Assembly (NCBI RefSeq): GCF_024584435.1
Contig: NZ_CP102197.1
Coordinates: forward strand, 930,001-994,000
Length of the DNA: 64,000 bases
From: Schaalia odontolytica
GTDB lineage: Bacteria; Actinomycetota; Actinomycetes; Actinomycetales; Actinomycetaceae
Direction: 5' to 3'
Part shown: piece after piece, positions 45,154-52,774 of the stretch
Numbering within the stretch: the stretch's first letter is position 1
How the letters are laid out: the number at the start of each line of letters is the position of its first letter
Program-made: the position numbers and the translations under genes
Notes under the pieces: generated by a model
The model's input: only the letters and a program-made list of their open reading frames with translations
Told to the model about the DNA's origin: nothing
The model's database searches: none

Positions 45154-46305
45154 CTAGCTGAACTTGATCTCGAACTCGGGCTTGCCCGAGGCGTCGAGTT
45201 TCATCTTCCCCTTCTCGTCAAGCTTCACCTTCGCCGTGACCGTGGACTCCAGATCGTAGGGCTCGCTATCCCCCCGAGTCGACATGCCCTGGAGGCGGAA
45301 GACCGCCTGGCCAACAAATTCGAGGGGCGAGCGCGCCTCCGCCTTCATCGAGGCCGGCAGCTTCTTGATCTCGAGGAGGGCAAGCGTCTTGGACTGGACC
45401 TGGAAGGGGCACATTTTGTCGATGTTCCCGGGAACGGTGCCGCAGGAGTTGGTCGCAGCGGCGGCGGCCTCAAGCGCCGCCTGCTCCAGCTTGTCCGTGA
45501 AGTGGGCCTCGAACTCGACCGAGGCCACCGTGGTGTCGATGCCGCCCTCCTCGCTGGCCTTCACGGGAGCCGTCTTGGCCTCCGCCGCAACGTAGTCCCC
45601 CAAGTCCTCGGGGGTGAAGGCGTAGACACCCGGATAGACAATGATCGTCGTGCCCGTCCCCTCCTCGGCGCTCTTCTCGGTCTTCACGCCGCCAACGGAG
45701 AACGCGGGGACGAAGCGGCCACCGACGTGTACGCGAGAGACCAGCGCATCCTGAATCTTCCAGTTCTTCAAGACGCCCAGCGTCGAGCTTGCTCGGCTCA
45801 CGCGGAACTTCCGCGTGAAACGCTCGCCGTTGAGCCTCATTGTCGCAACGACCGAGTAGTCCTTTGACCTGCCCGAATCGCTCGCCACGATGTCTTCGAT
45901 CTCCAGTCGGGCGCTCGCCGAGGCCATCACCTCGTCGGTGAGGTACCCGCGCTGGTCGTTCGGCAGGTCCGGATCGACCATCGACGTCGCCGCGCTCGCC
46001 TTGCCCGCAGCCAGAAGCTCCAGGTATTCGCGCACCTTGGCCTCGGGCGTGCGCGCCCAGTTTGCGACGGTCACACCGACGACTGCCACGACTGCCAGGA
46101 TCACGCAGGCAACGACCGCGAGCGCGATGCGCTTAATGCGGCGACTGCTCTTGGCGGACATCGGCGTGAAGGACACGCCGGTCTGCGCCGCCCCCTGAAC
46201 CGATGCGTAGTGGGCGCCCGCATTGGACGGCGGAGCGGGAATCCCCGAGGGGGCAGGGATGGGAGGCATGTTCCCCTGATTCATGCCGCCCTGGTAGCCG
46301 TCCAT
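45154..46305 (-). CDS. Single-pass membrane protein of unknown function
   Basis: A 383-residue protein. Residues 1-50 are Gly/Pro/Ala-rich and likely disordered; KSSRRIKR precedes one transmembrane helix at about 58-82; the remaining 300 residues should lie outside the membrane. The segment after the helix (TPEAKVREYLELLAAGKAS) resembles small NTF2/DUF4878-like modules, and two cysteines (NSCGTV, KMCPFQV) may pair. No catalytic motif seen. Start set at ATG 46305 because GAGGAG lies six bases upstream. The function is unknown. Confidence 0.75.
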   Translation of the reverse strand: MDGYQGGMNQGNMPPIPAPSGIPAPPSNAGAHYASVQGAAQTGVSFTPMSAKSSRRIKRIALAVVACVILAVVAVVGVTVANWARTPEAKVREYLELLAAGKASAATSMVDPDLPNDQRGYLTDEVMASASARLEIEDIVASDSGRSKDYSVVATMRLNGERFTRKFRVSRASSTLGVLKNWKIQDALVSRVHVGGRFVPAFSVGGVKTEKSAEEGTGTTIIVYPGVYAFTPEDLGDYVAAEAKTAPVKASEEGGIDTTVASVEFEAHFTDKLEQAALEAAAAATNSCGTVPGNIDKMCPFQVQSKTLALLEIKKLPASMKAEARSPLEFVGQAVFRLQGMSTRGDSEPYDLESTVTAKVKLDEKGKMKLDASGKPEFEIKFS

Positions 46306-46566
46306 CGCTGTCTCCTCGCATGTTGATGTGTGTGTCGGTGGCCTCGCGACGCGTTTGATCAACGCACCGCAGGCCTTCAAAACGGCCCAAGTTTCTCACA
46401 TCCCGTATGCGCCATCAAGGAGCTCACCTATCGTGGACACGAGGTGGGTGTCGCAGTATCGCGCGCGCCTGGCCGTCGGGCAGGAGCGATCGGACCGTGG
46501 CTTCGCACGGGCCCCACCCGCAGGTTCCTCGATGCTGGTCGCGACGGCAGCGGCCACCGGCAGTCC

Positions 46567-46758
46567 CTAGACCGCGTCGTCGCTTTCCTGGCTCACCACC
46601 GGCATAGCCTTGGTCGGAGGTACGGCAGCGTCGCCGCCGAGGGCGGGAAGGGCCAGTCCGGCGGTGGCCGGCACCTCCTGCGACGACTGCGCGAGTTGAC
46701 GCGCCACGCGCGACATCGGCCGCGACGGGTCCCGATCCGGCTCAGGAGATACGTTCAT
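46567..46758 (-). CDS. Possible small protein, 63 residues, unknown
   Basis: A short frame beginning MNVSPEPDRDPSRPMSRVAR with AGGAAGGG seven bases before the ATG, which is better than chance frames here. The rest is Ala/Pro/Val-rich without a signal peptide or motif. It lies between thiL and the membrane protein gene. It may be a real small gene or a chance frame. Confidence 0.4.
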   Translation of the reverse strand: MNVSPEPDRDPSRPMSRVARQLAQSSQEVPATAGLALPALGGDAAVPPTKAMPVVSQESDDAV

Positions 46759-46831
46759 GTGTGGTGCCCTTCCTCTTCTTTCGCGTGCGGGGATCCTCCC
46801 ACCCCAGCGGCGGGAGCGGCCCCCATCACAC

Positions 46832-47827
46832 TCAGTCTACGGAATCGGAGGAGAAATGGTCCCACGCCCCGCGCAGAACCTCACCATCGAACAGGGCGCG
46901 GGCGCTTTCCGCCGGGCCGCAGTCCCGGACCCACCCCACCGCTCGAAAGGCATCCGGGAGCCGAGAACCCGGAGGAAACGCGGCCAGCATCCCGTGCTCT
47001 TCGCCGCCCTGCAGCACCCACCGAAGAGGATCCGCCCCGCACACGCCCGCGGGCACCTCCAGGAGTAGCGCCTCCCGTTCCATGGCGCCGCGGTCAAACT
47101 CGATGACAACACCCGAGGCCATCGCCATGCGCGTGGCGTCGGCTGCGGGTCCGTCCGACAGATCCATCATCGCATGCGCACCTGCCGCGGCGGCGGCGAC
47201 CCCCGAGCCCAGCGGAGGCTGCGGAGCCCGATAGGTCCGAAGGAAAGGATCGAGATCCCCCAGCTCCTCGCGCCCCCTGGCCGCGGGGTCGACGAAGCCT
47301 CCCTCGAGCAGATCCAGGCCCGCATAGGAAAATCCCAGCGTGCCACTGACGGCAACGACATCTCCCGCTCGCGCACCGTCCCTGCGCACCACGGGACCCG
47401 GGCAATAGCCGAAGGCCGTCACCGAGATGACGAGCTTCTCTCCCGCACTCAAGTCCCCGCCGACGACGCCCGCTCCCGCCAGGCGGGCCCGCTCCCCCAT
47501 GCCTCGCACCACGTCGAAGAAGACGTCGGCATCCATGTCACGCGGGGCAACCACGGACGCCACGAGGGCAGACGGGCGTCCTCCCATGGCGTCAATGTCG
47601 GCCAGGTTCTGGGCCGCAACCCGCGCCCCGACCTCGTATCCCGACGACCATGAGAAGTGAAAGTGCTGGTCCTCGACCATGACGTCAGTCGTCACGACGA
47701 AGGAACCCTCGGGCGCGGCGACCTGAGCGCAATCGTCTCCGATGCCGATGATCGTGCGCTCGCCCCGGGGGAAGGAACGACGAAAGTGGGACACCAACTG
47801 GGCTTCGGACAGGTCAGCTAACTTCAT
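46832..47827 (-). CDS. thiL: Thiamine-monophosphate kinase
   Basis: ThiL phosphorylates thiamine monophosphate to the active pyrophosphate. Family features include GIGDDCAQV, VVTTDVMVEDQHFHFSW, GGDLSAGEK and the C-terminal VLQGGEEHGMLAAF, where Pur-S superfamily members carry the catalytic region. Start set at ATG 47827, 331 residues; the gene lacks a clear Shine-Dalgarno and lies ten bases after the RNA methyltransferase, so translation may be coupled. Confidence 0.92.
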   Translation of the reverse strand: MKLADLSEAQLVSHFRRSFPRGERTIIGIGDDCAQVAAPEGSFVVTTDVMVEDQHFHFSWSSGYEVGARVAAQNLADIDAMGGRPSALVASVVAPRDMDADVFFDVVRGMGERARLAGAGVVGGDLSAGEKLVISVTAFGYCPGPVVRRDGARAGDVVAVSGTLGFSYAGLDLLEGGFVDPAARGREELGDLDPFLRTYRAPQPPLGSGVAAAAAGAHAMMDLSDGPAADATRMAMASGVVIEFDRGAMEREALLLEVPAGVCGADPLRWVLQGGEEHGMLAAFPPGSRLPDAFRAVGWVRDCGPAESARALFDGEVLRGAWDHFSSDSVD

Positions 47828-47837
47828 GAGAACAAGA

Positions 47838-48716
47838 CTAGTCGCGCAGACCACCGACGCGTGGGCGCGATGGAGTGCGGCCGCGGACCGTCTGCGAGGC
47901 AAACAAGCAGGTTGCCGCGGCGCTGGCAACGTTGAGCGACTCGGCCCGCCCCGTCATCGGGATGGCGACGAGGCCGTCGCAGGCGCGCATCTCCTCGGCA
48001 GACAGGCCCCGGGCCTCGTTGCCAAACGCCCAGGCGTGAGACTGAGACAGACGCGAGCGCGAGGAGATCCCCTCGACGAGGAGGTCCGCCAGATCCAGGG
48101 ATCCGCTGCCTCCGCTGGTGCCGAGGAGGGCCGCGCCCCGCCCGTGTATCAGGTCGCGCGCCTCGGCGAAGGAAGGCACGAGGCACACGGGCAGGTGGAA
48201 CACCGATCCCGCGCTTGAACGAACCACCTTGGGGCTGGCAGCATCGACGGTGCCGGCCACGGCGATGACGGCCCTTGCACCGAACGCGTCGGCCGTACGA
48301 ATGATGGTGCCGACGTTGCCCGGATCCCTCCCCTGAGCGATCACGACGAGCGTTTCGCCGACCTCGGCGTCGGGTAACTCGCGGTGGAGCGCATCCAGGG
48401 AAGCCACCGCGCATACCCCCTGAGCGTCCGAGGACAACGCCGCGGACACTGCCTGCGACACCGGATGCACCCAGCGGGTGGCCGCTCGCGCCGAGGCGAT
48501 AAGTTCCGGAGACGAGTCCCACAGGTCCTCGCGGACGTAGACGTCACGAAGGGTGCGGGGGCGGTGACGAACAAGTTCGCGCACCGCCTGAGGCCCCTCC
48601 ACGAGCATCAGGCCGGAACGGATACGCGCCGAGCGCCCGACCAGACCCGACACCCGGCGCACGCGGTCGGCGCGCGGATTATCGAGGATGGGCAGGCGCT
48701 CGGCGAAGGAGCTCAC
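47838..48716 (-). CDS. TrmH/SpoU family RNA 2'-O-methyltransferase
   Basis: A 292-residue SPOUT methyltransferase. An N-terminal substrate-binding part (LMLVEGPQAVRELV) is followed by the knot domain: DPGNVGTIIRTADAFGA, AFGNEARGLS and the C-terminal IPMTGRAESLNVASAAA, all three TrmH motifs. The target is probably 23S rRNA, as its neighbours encode IF3, L35 and L20. Start set at GTG 48716, just after the rplT stop. Precise RNA position unknown. Confidence 0.9.
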   Translation of the reverse strand: MSSFAERLPILDNPRADRVRRVSGLVGRSARIRSGLMLVEGPQAVRELVRHRPRTLRDVYVREDLWDSSPELIASARAATRWVHPVSQAVSAALSSDAQGVCAVASLDALHRELPDAEVGETLVVIAQGRDPGNVGTIIRTADAFGARAVIAVAGTVDAASPKVVRSSAGSVFHLPVCLVPSFAEARDLIHGRGAALLGTSGGSGSLDLADLLVEGISSRSRLSQSHAWAFGNEARGLSAEEMRACDGLVAIPMTGRAESLNVASAAATCLFASQTVRGRTPSRPRVGGLRD

Positions 48717-48719
48717 CAA

Positions 48720-49100
48720 TCAGGCCTTGGGGGCGTTGATGTCGGCGGGCAGCGCGTCCTTGGCGACGGTCACCAGGGCGTTGAACGCGTTGATGTCGCT
48801 GACGGCCAGCTCGGCGAGCATGCGGCGGTCGACCTCGACGCCGGCCAGGTTCAGGCCCTGGATGAGGCGGTTGTAGGTCAGGCCCTGAGCGCGCGACGCG
48901 GCGTTGATGCGCTGGATCCACAGGCGACGGAAGTCGCCCTTCTTGGCCTTGCGGTCGCGGTAGGAGTAGACGAAGGAGTGAGTGACCTGCTCCTTGGCCT
49001 TGCGGTACATGCGCGAGCGCTGGCCGCGGTAGCCGGAGGCCTGCTCGAGTACGGTGCGACGCTTCTTCTTGGCGTTGACAGAACGCTTAACACGTGCCAT
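48720..49100 (-). CDS. rplT: 50S ribosomal protein L20
   Basis: L20, 126 residues, beginning [20 protein letters not shown], with the family's [17 protein letters not shown] and [15 protein letters not shown]. Binds early in 50S assembly. Part of infC-rpmI-rplT. Confidence 0.98.
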   Translation of the reverse strand: MARVKRSVNAKKKRRTVLEQASGYRGQRSRMYRKAKEQVTHSFVYSYRDRKAKKGDFRRLWIQRINAASRAQGLTYNRLIQGLNLAGVEVDRRMLAELAVSDINAFNALVTVAKDALPADINAPKA

Positions 49101-49127
49101 TTTCTACTGTTCTCCTCTTACTCGAGC

Positions 49128-49322
49128 TCACTTGCCCAGCAGACGCTTGACGCGCTTAACGTCAGCGGTCTCCAGGACCTGGTCGGTCGCCAGGCGGCGG
49201 GTCTTGCGGCTGGACTTGTGCTCCAGCAGGTGGCGGGCTCCGGCCTGCTCGCGCATGATCTTGCCCGAGCCAGTCGTGCGGAAGCGCTTCTTAGCACCGG
49301 AATGAGTCTTGTTCTTCGGCAT
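49128..49322 (-). CDS. rpmI: 50S ribosomal protein L35
   Basis: L35, 64 residues, beginning [20 protein letters not shown], the invariant family opening. GAAGGA lies six bases upstream of the ATG. Between infC and rplT in the conserved order. Confidence 0.98.
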   Translation of the reverse strand: MPKNKTHSGAKKRFRTTGSGKIMREQAGARHLLEHKSSRKTRRLATDQVLETADVKRVKRLLGK

Positions 49323-49358
49323 TTCTATTCCTTCGTTGTCGGGCGATGAGTATCGCCG

Positions 49359-49997
49359 TCAGTCCTGTTCGGCGGCCTTGTCGGCTGCCACTCGGGCCTG
49401 GTCCTTGCTGGCGCGCTCCGCGCGCTTGCCCCGACGCTCGGCTCGCTCGGCCTCGCGACGCTTGCGCTGCTCGGTCAGGGCGTCGGCCTTACGCTTCGTG
49501 GGGGCCAGCACCATCGTCATGTTGCGCCCGTCCTGACGGGGCATTGACTCGACGGTGGCGAGTTCGCCAATCTCCTCGGCGAGGCGCTGCAAGAGACGCA
49601 CGCCCGCCTCGGGACGAGACTGCTCGCGACCGCGGAACATGATCATGACCTTGACCTTGTCGCCGGCAGAGAGGAAGCGCTCAACGTGGCCCTTCTTCAC
49701 GCCAAAGTCGTGATCATCGATCTTGAGTCGGAAACGGATTTCCTTCAGCTGCGTGTTCGCCTGGTTGCGGCGAGCATCGCGGGCCTTCTGGGCGGCTTCG
49801 TACTTGTACTTGCCGTAGTCCATGAGCTTTGCAACCGGCGGCTTAGCATTCGGCGCAACCTCCACCAGGTCAAGCCCGGCCTCTTCGGCCAAGCGCAGCG
49901 CGTCCTCAACACGGACGACGCCGACCTGTTCACCTCCGGGTCCCACGAGGCGTACCTCGGGGACTCGAATACGCTCATTGATGCGAGTCTCGCTGAT
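49359..49997 (-). CDS. infC: Translation initiation factor IF-3, AUC start
   Basis: IF-3, 212 residues from the proposed start. The N-domain reads [20 protein letters not shown], and the linker and C-domain carry [33 protein letters not shown] and [12 protein letters not shown]. The frame stays open upstream of the first GTG (49946), and the conserved N-terminus lies there. I place the start at ATC 49997 because AAGGAG sits exactly six bases upstream and the family N-terminus (ISETRINER) begins there. Rare start codons in infC underlie self-regulation in E. coli. A basic C-terminal tail follows the core. Confidence 0.95.
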   Translation of the reverse strand: MSETRINERIRVPEVRLVGPGGEQVGVVRVEDALRLAEEAGLDLVEVAPNAKPPVAKLMDYGKYKYEAAQKARDARRNQANTQLKEIRFRLKIDDHDFGVKKGHVERFLSAGDKVKVMIMFRGREQSRPEAGVRLLQRLAEEIGELATVESMPRQDGRNMTMVLAPTKRKADALTEQRKRREAERAERRGKRAERASKDQARVAADKAAEQD

Positions 49998-50003
49998 GAG
50001 CGG

Positions 50004-50009
50004 CTCCTT
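50004..50009 (-). promoter_or_regulatory. Shine-Dalgarno deciding the AUC start of infC
   Basis: AAGGAG on the minus strand with a six-base spacer (CCGCTC) to ATC at 49997. No ATG, GTG or TTG in frame is equally placed. Confidence 0.8.
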
Positions 50010-50036
50010 CCACAGAATCCTTGTGCACGTAACGAA

Positions 50037-50068
50037 AAGCCTCCGTTACGCGACGCGCACGGAGGCTT
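50037..50068 (-). terminator. Attenuator-like hairpin in the infC leader
   Basis: On the minus strand AAGCCTCCGT (50059-50068) pairs with ACGGAGGCTT (50037-50046), followed by TTCG, so a four-base T-run begins in the stem. It lies about 40 bases upstream of the infC start. A leader hairpin of this kind fits L20- or IF-3-dependent control of the operon. Confidence 0.6.
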
Positions 50069-50281
50069 CCACAACGTGTCGGCACGACAGCCGACCGTTA
50101 CCCGATCCCCTGCGCTTCACCCCCGCGGGGGCGGCATCCTCTCGACGAGAGGCGGGTATCCAGGTGGGATTTCTCCGCTTGCGTTCCGGGCCAGAACCCG
50201 GACGGTCACGCCAACGATACCAGAAGCCCTAACGACACGCGAGGTCGGCCGACATTGCGCGCGTCACGCGCCCTCCCGGTG

Positions 50282-51049
50282 TCAGCTGAGAACGGGAACC
50301 ATCTCGACTCTATCCGCGGAGGCAATCAGGCGGGCGCTATGCCCCATCGCGGCGAGGGCATCGGAGAGTTCTTCTCTCACGCTGCGTGCCCGGCCCCCTC
50401 CCTGCGCGCTCTCTCGATCGACGATCACGGTGACGCGCGTGAGTCCATCACCCGCGTATTCGACCGACAGGTCCACGATCGAGGGGCATGTGCGCCGTCC
50501 ATCGGCAAGAAGCTCCTCACGCAGATCCGCATCGCGCCAGGCGGGCAGCCACTCGTCCCCCTGGGCGAGGGCAGCCACGGCCGGTCGAGGCAGGACGACG
50601 GCGTCGGTCGCAGGATTCATGATGACGCGTCCGCCCGTCTCGACGAGTGCGGCCAGTGCGATCGTGCGGAAGTCCAGGGCCATGGGGCGGTCGCCGCCGC
50701 GGTGAGCCGCGAGGTGGGCGGCCGACGAGTAGACCGCGAGCGCCTCCCCCGCGGGCGTGCGCTCTCGAACGAAGTCGATGGGGCTGTGCCCGTTTTCTCC
50801 GGCGTGGATGCCCGTCACGCGCGGGTCGGGCTCGACGTCGATGGGGACGATCACCCGCTCGAAGACGAGCGCGTCGACGAGGGCTTCCAGCCGCGTCCGT
50901 CCAGCATCGCTGCCCTCACCCACCGCCAGGGCTCGCGCGGTGCGGGGAAGCGCCTGCCCCACGTCCGATCGGTCGTGGCTCATCATCGAGAGGCGTTGGG
51001 CGAGCCGGTGTCGCTGTTCCTCGGTGATGGCTGGCCGCTTGTTCGTCAT
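50282..51049 (-). CDS. SseB-family protein
   Basis: A 255-residue protein whose middle matches the SseB N-terminal domain: VFERVIVPIDVEP, PAGEALAVYSSAAHLAAHR and RVIMNPATDAVVLPRPAVAAL. The role of this domain in actinobacteria is not established. It overlaps priA by four bases (ATGA), a pairing that recurs in actinobacteria. No signal peptide or membrane segment. Confidence 0.78.
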   Translation of the reverse strand: MTNKRPAITEEQRHRLAQRLSMMSHDRSDVGQALPRTARALAVGEGSDAGRTRLEALVDALVFERVIVPIDVEPDPRVTGIHAGENGHSPIDFVRERTPAGEALAVYSSAAHLAAHRGGDRPMALDFRTIALAALVETGGRVIMNPATDAVVLPRPAVAALAQGDEWLPAWRDADLREELLADGRRTCPSIVDLSVEYAGDGLTRVTVIVDRESAQGGGRARSVREELSDALAAMGHSARLIASADRVEMVPVLS

Positions 51050-51771
51050 TGGTATTCCTCGTCTCCGGCGGCGGCCAGCGCTTGGCTCAGCGTGAATGCG
51101 CCCTGGTACAGGGCCTTACCGACGATCGCGCCCTCGATGCCGAGCCGGCGCAGCGCGGCGATGTCGGCCAGGGAGTTGACACCACCCGAGGCGACAATAC
51201 ACGCATCGGTCGCATCCGCGACGCGCGCCAGCAGTTCCAGGTTTGCTCCCCTCATCTGGCCGTCTCGGGTCACGTCGGTGACGACAAGGCGGGCGACCCC
51301 GGCCTCGTTGAGCGCGCTGAGGACCTCCCAGACGTTGCCCCCCTCACGCGAGGTGCCCCGCGCCGCGAGACGCTCTCCGCGCACATCGAGACAAACCGAG
51401 ACGCGCGGGCCGAATGCGTCAATGGCATCCCGCACGGCGTCAAGGTCATCCAACGCCTGGGTTGCGATGTTGACCCGATCGGGTCCCGCCTCGAGGGCAG
51501 CCTCCACGTCGCCGCGGCTCACGATTCCGCCCGAGAGCTGGATGGCCACGTCGACCTCGTTCATCACGCGGGCGAGCAACTCATCGTTGTTGCCACGTCC
51601 GAAGGCGCGATCCAGATCCACCAGGTGCACCCAGCGCGCTCCGGCTTCCTCGAAGGAGCGGGCGACCTGCGCCGGGTCCGCCCAGGATCGATCATCGACG
51701 ACGCCGGAGGAGAGGCGGACGGCCCGCCCACCCGTCACGTCGATCGCGGGCAGTAGCTCGATCCGGTTCAT
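51046..51771 (-). CDS. priA: Phosphoribosyl isomerase A (HisA/PriA)
   Basis: A 241-residue beta/alpha-barrel isomerase. LLPAIDVTGGRAVRL, HLVDLDRAFGRG, VTDVTRDGQMRGANL and SGGVNSLADI carry the catalytic aspartates (in AIDV and VTDV) and phosphate sites. In actinobacteria PriA can serve both HisA (histidine) and TrpF (tryptophan) reactions; some Actinomycetaceae have specialised versions. It overlaps both neighbours by four bases. No other his or trp genes are in the window, so which reaction it performs cannot be settled here. Confidence 0.9.
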   Translation of the reverse strand: MNRIELLPAIDVTGGRAVRLSSGVVDDRSWADPAQVARSFEEAGARWVHLVDLDRAFGRGNNDELLARVMNEVDVAIQLSGGIVSRGDVEAALEAGPDRVNIATQALDDLDAVRDAIDAFGPRVSVCLDVRGERLAARGTSREGGNVWEVLSALNEAGVARLVVTDVTRDGQMRGANLELLARVADATDACIVASGGVNSLADIAALRRLGIEGAIVGKALYQGAFTLSQALAAAGDEEYQ

Positions 51772-52415
51772 GATTGCTTGCGCCGGAACCAGCCCATGGG
51801 CCCGCCTCCCCGGCGCGCGCCGTCTGGATTAACCGAATCGGCGTAGTCGCACGGCGTTGTACGCCCCAGCAGCAGGTCCTCTGCCGCCGCGGGCATCGCG
51901 CCGAGGAGTAGACCGGCGGGAATCGCCTCCTCCGGCTCGCCGCCCACGTAGCGCTGGGCGGAGATCCGTCCCGACACGCCCGGTTCGACGCCGTCCCCTT
52001 CGACCAGCCAGCTCATGAGCGCCACCGCTCCGTACTTCGACAGGTTCGACACGGCACGTGCGACGCGGTCGACCGCGTCGGGCATCGGCCGCTGCCCGGT
52101 CAGCAGCGCGTCCAGCTCTTCCTCATCGGTGGGGGTCGTCTCGACACGCAGCCACACGGCCGTCCAGGGCTTGAGACGAACGATGGACTCCCGCACTCCG
52201 GTCAGCGCGAGGAGCGAGTGAAGGGCTTCCGGATACGATATCGGCGCCAAAACGAGGGCGACCGAGAGACGCCCCCCGTCCAGGTGCAGCGACTCGTCAA
52301 CGGGCGTGTCGTCGGGGCAGCGCGTCGGCTCGGAACCCGCCTGCGTGCCCGACTCCCCCAGCGAGGCAACCAGGGACTGGAACTCCGCATCGATATCGTC
52401 GTTGTGAGCGCTCAC
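51768..52415 (-). CDS. Conserved-context hypothetical protein, unknown function
   Basis: A 215-residue protein I do not recognise. It has an acidic N-terminus (IDAEFQSLVASLG), a central mixed alpha/beta part (LSVALVLAPISYPEALHSLLAL, TAVWLRVETTP), and a Gly/Arg-rich end (GGGPMGWFRRKQS). No signal peptide, membrane helix or metal motif. It starts at GTG 52415 with AAGGAGGAG four bases upstream, a strong site, and overlaps priA by ATGA. Its coupling with priA and the SseB-like gene suggests a shared transcript rather than a known pathway. Confidence 0.75.
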   Translation of the reverse strand: MSAHNDDIDAEFQSLVASLGESGTQAGSEPTRCPDDTPVDESLHLDGGRLSVALVLAPISYPEALHSLLALTGVRESIVRLKPWTAVWLRVETTPTDEEELDALLTGQRPMPDAVDRVARAVSNLSKYGAVALMSWLVEGDGVEPGVSGRISAQRYVGGEPEEAIPAGLLLGAMPAAAEDLLLGRTTPCDYADSVNPDGARRGGGPMGWFRRKQS

Positions 52416-52505
52416 CGCTCCTCCTTATAGTGTGTATCTCAGACCTAGGATACTGGTCGCGCACCCGTGCGCGCGCCGGGCGCGCCCCACCGAAAGGACA
52501 CCACC

Positions 52506-52736
52506 GTGACGACACCAATCATTCCCGTACGCGGAGCGATCAAACTCGGACAGTTCATCAAGCTCGCGTCCCTAGCCGAGGACGGCGCGCAGGCGCGAGA
52601 TCTGGTCCAGGCGGGGGACGTGCGCGTCAACGGTGAGGTAGAGACGCGACGAGGGCATCACCTGAGCGACGGCGACCTGGTCGAGGTGGACGCCCCGTGG
52701 GGGCGGGCAAGCGCCATCGTGGGATCGGCATCGTAG
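52506..52736 (+). CDS. S4-domain RNA-binding protein (YbcJ-like)
   Basis: A 76-residue protein made of one S4 domain: IKLGQFIKLASLAEDGAQARDLVQAGDVRVNGEVETRRG is the typical loop, here quoted only as landmarks IKLGQFIKLA and VRVNGEVETRRG. YbcJ-type proteins bind structured RNA. Start at GTG 52506 with GAAAGGAC upstream. It is alone on the plus strand, divergent from the priA group and convergent with dnaE. Confidence 0.88.
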   Translation: MTTPIIPVRGAIKLGQFIKLASLAEDGAQARDLVQAGDVRVNGEVETRRGHHLSDGDLVEVDAPWGRASAIVGSAS

Positions 52737-52774
52737 CCCGGGACAGGAAAGGCCCTCGCGCGGGCAGGCGCTAC

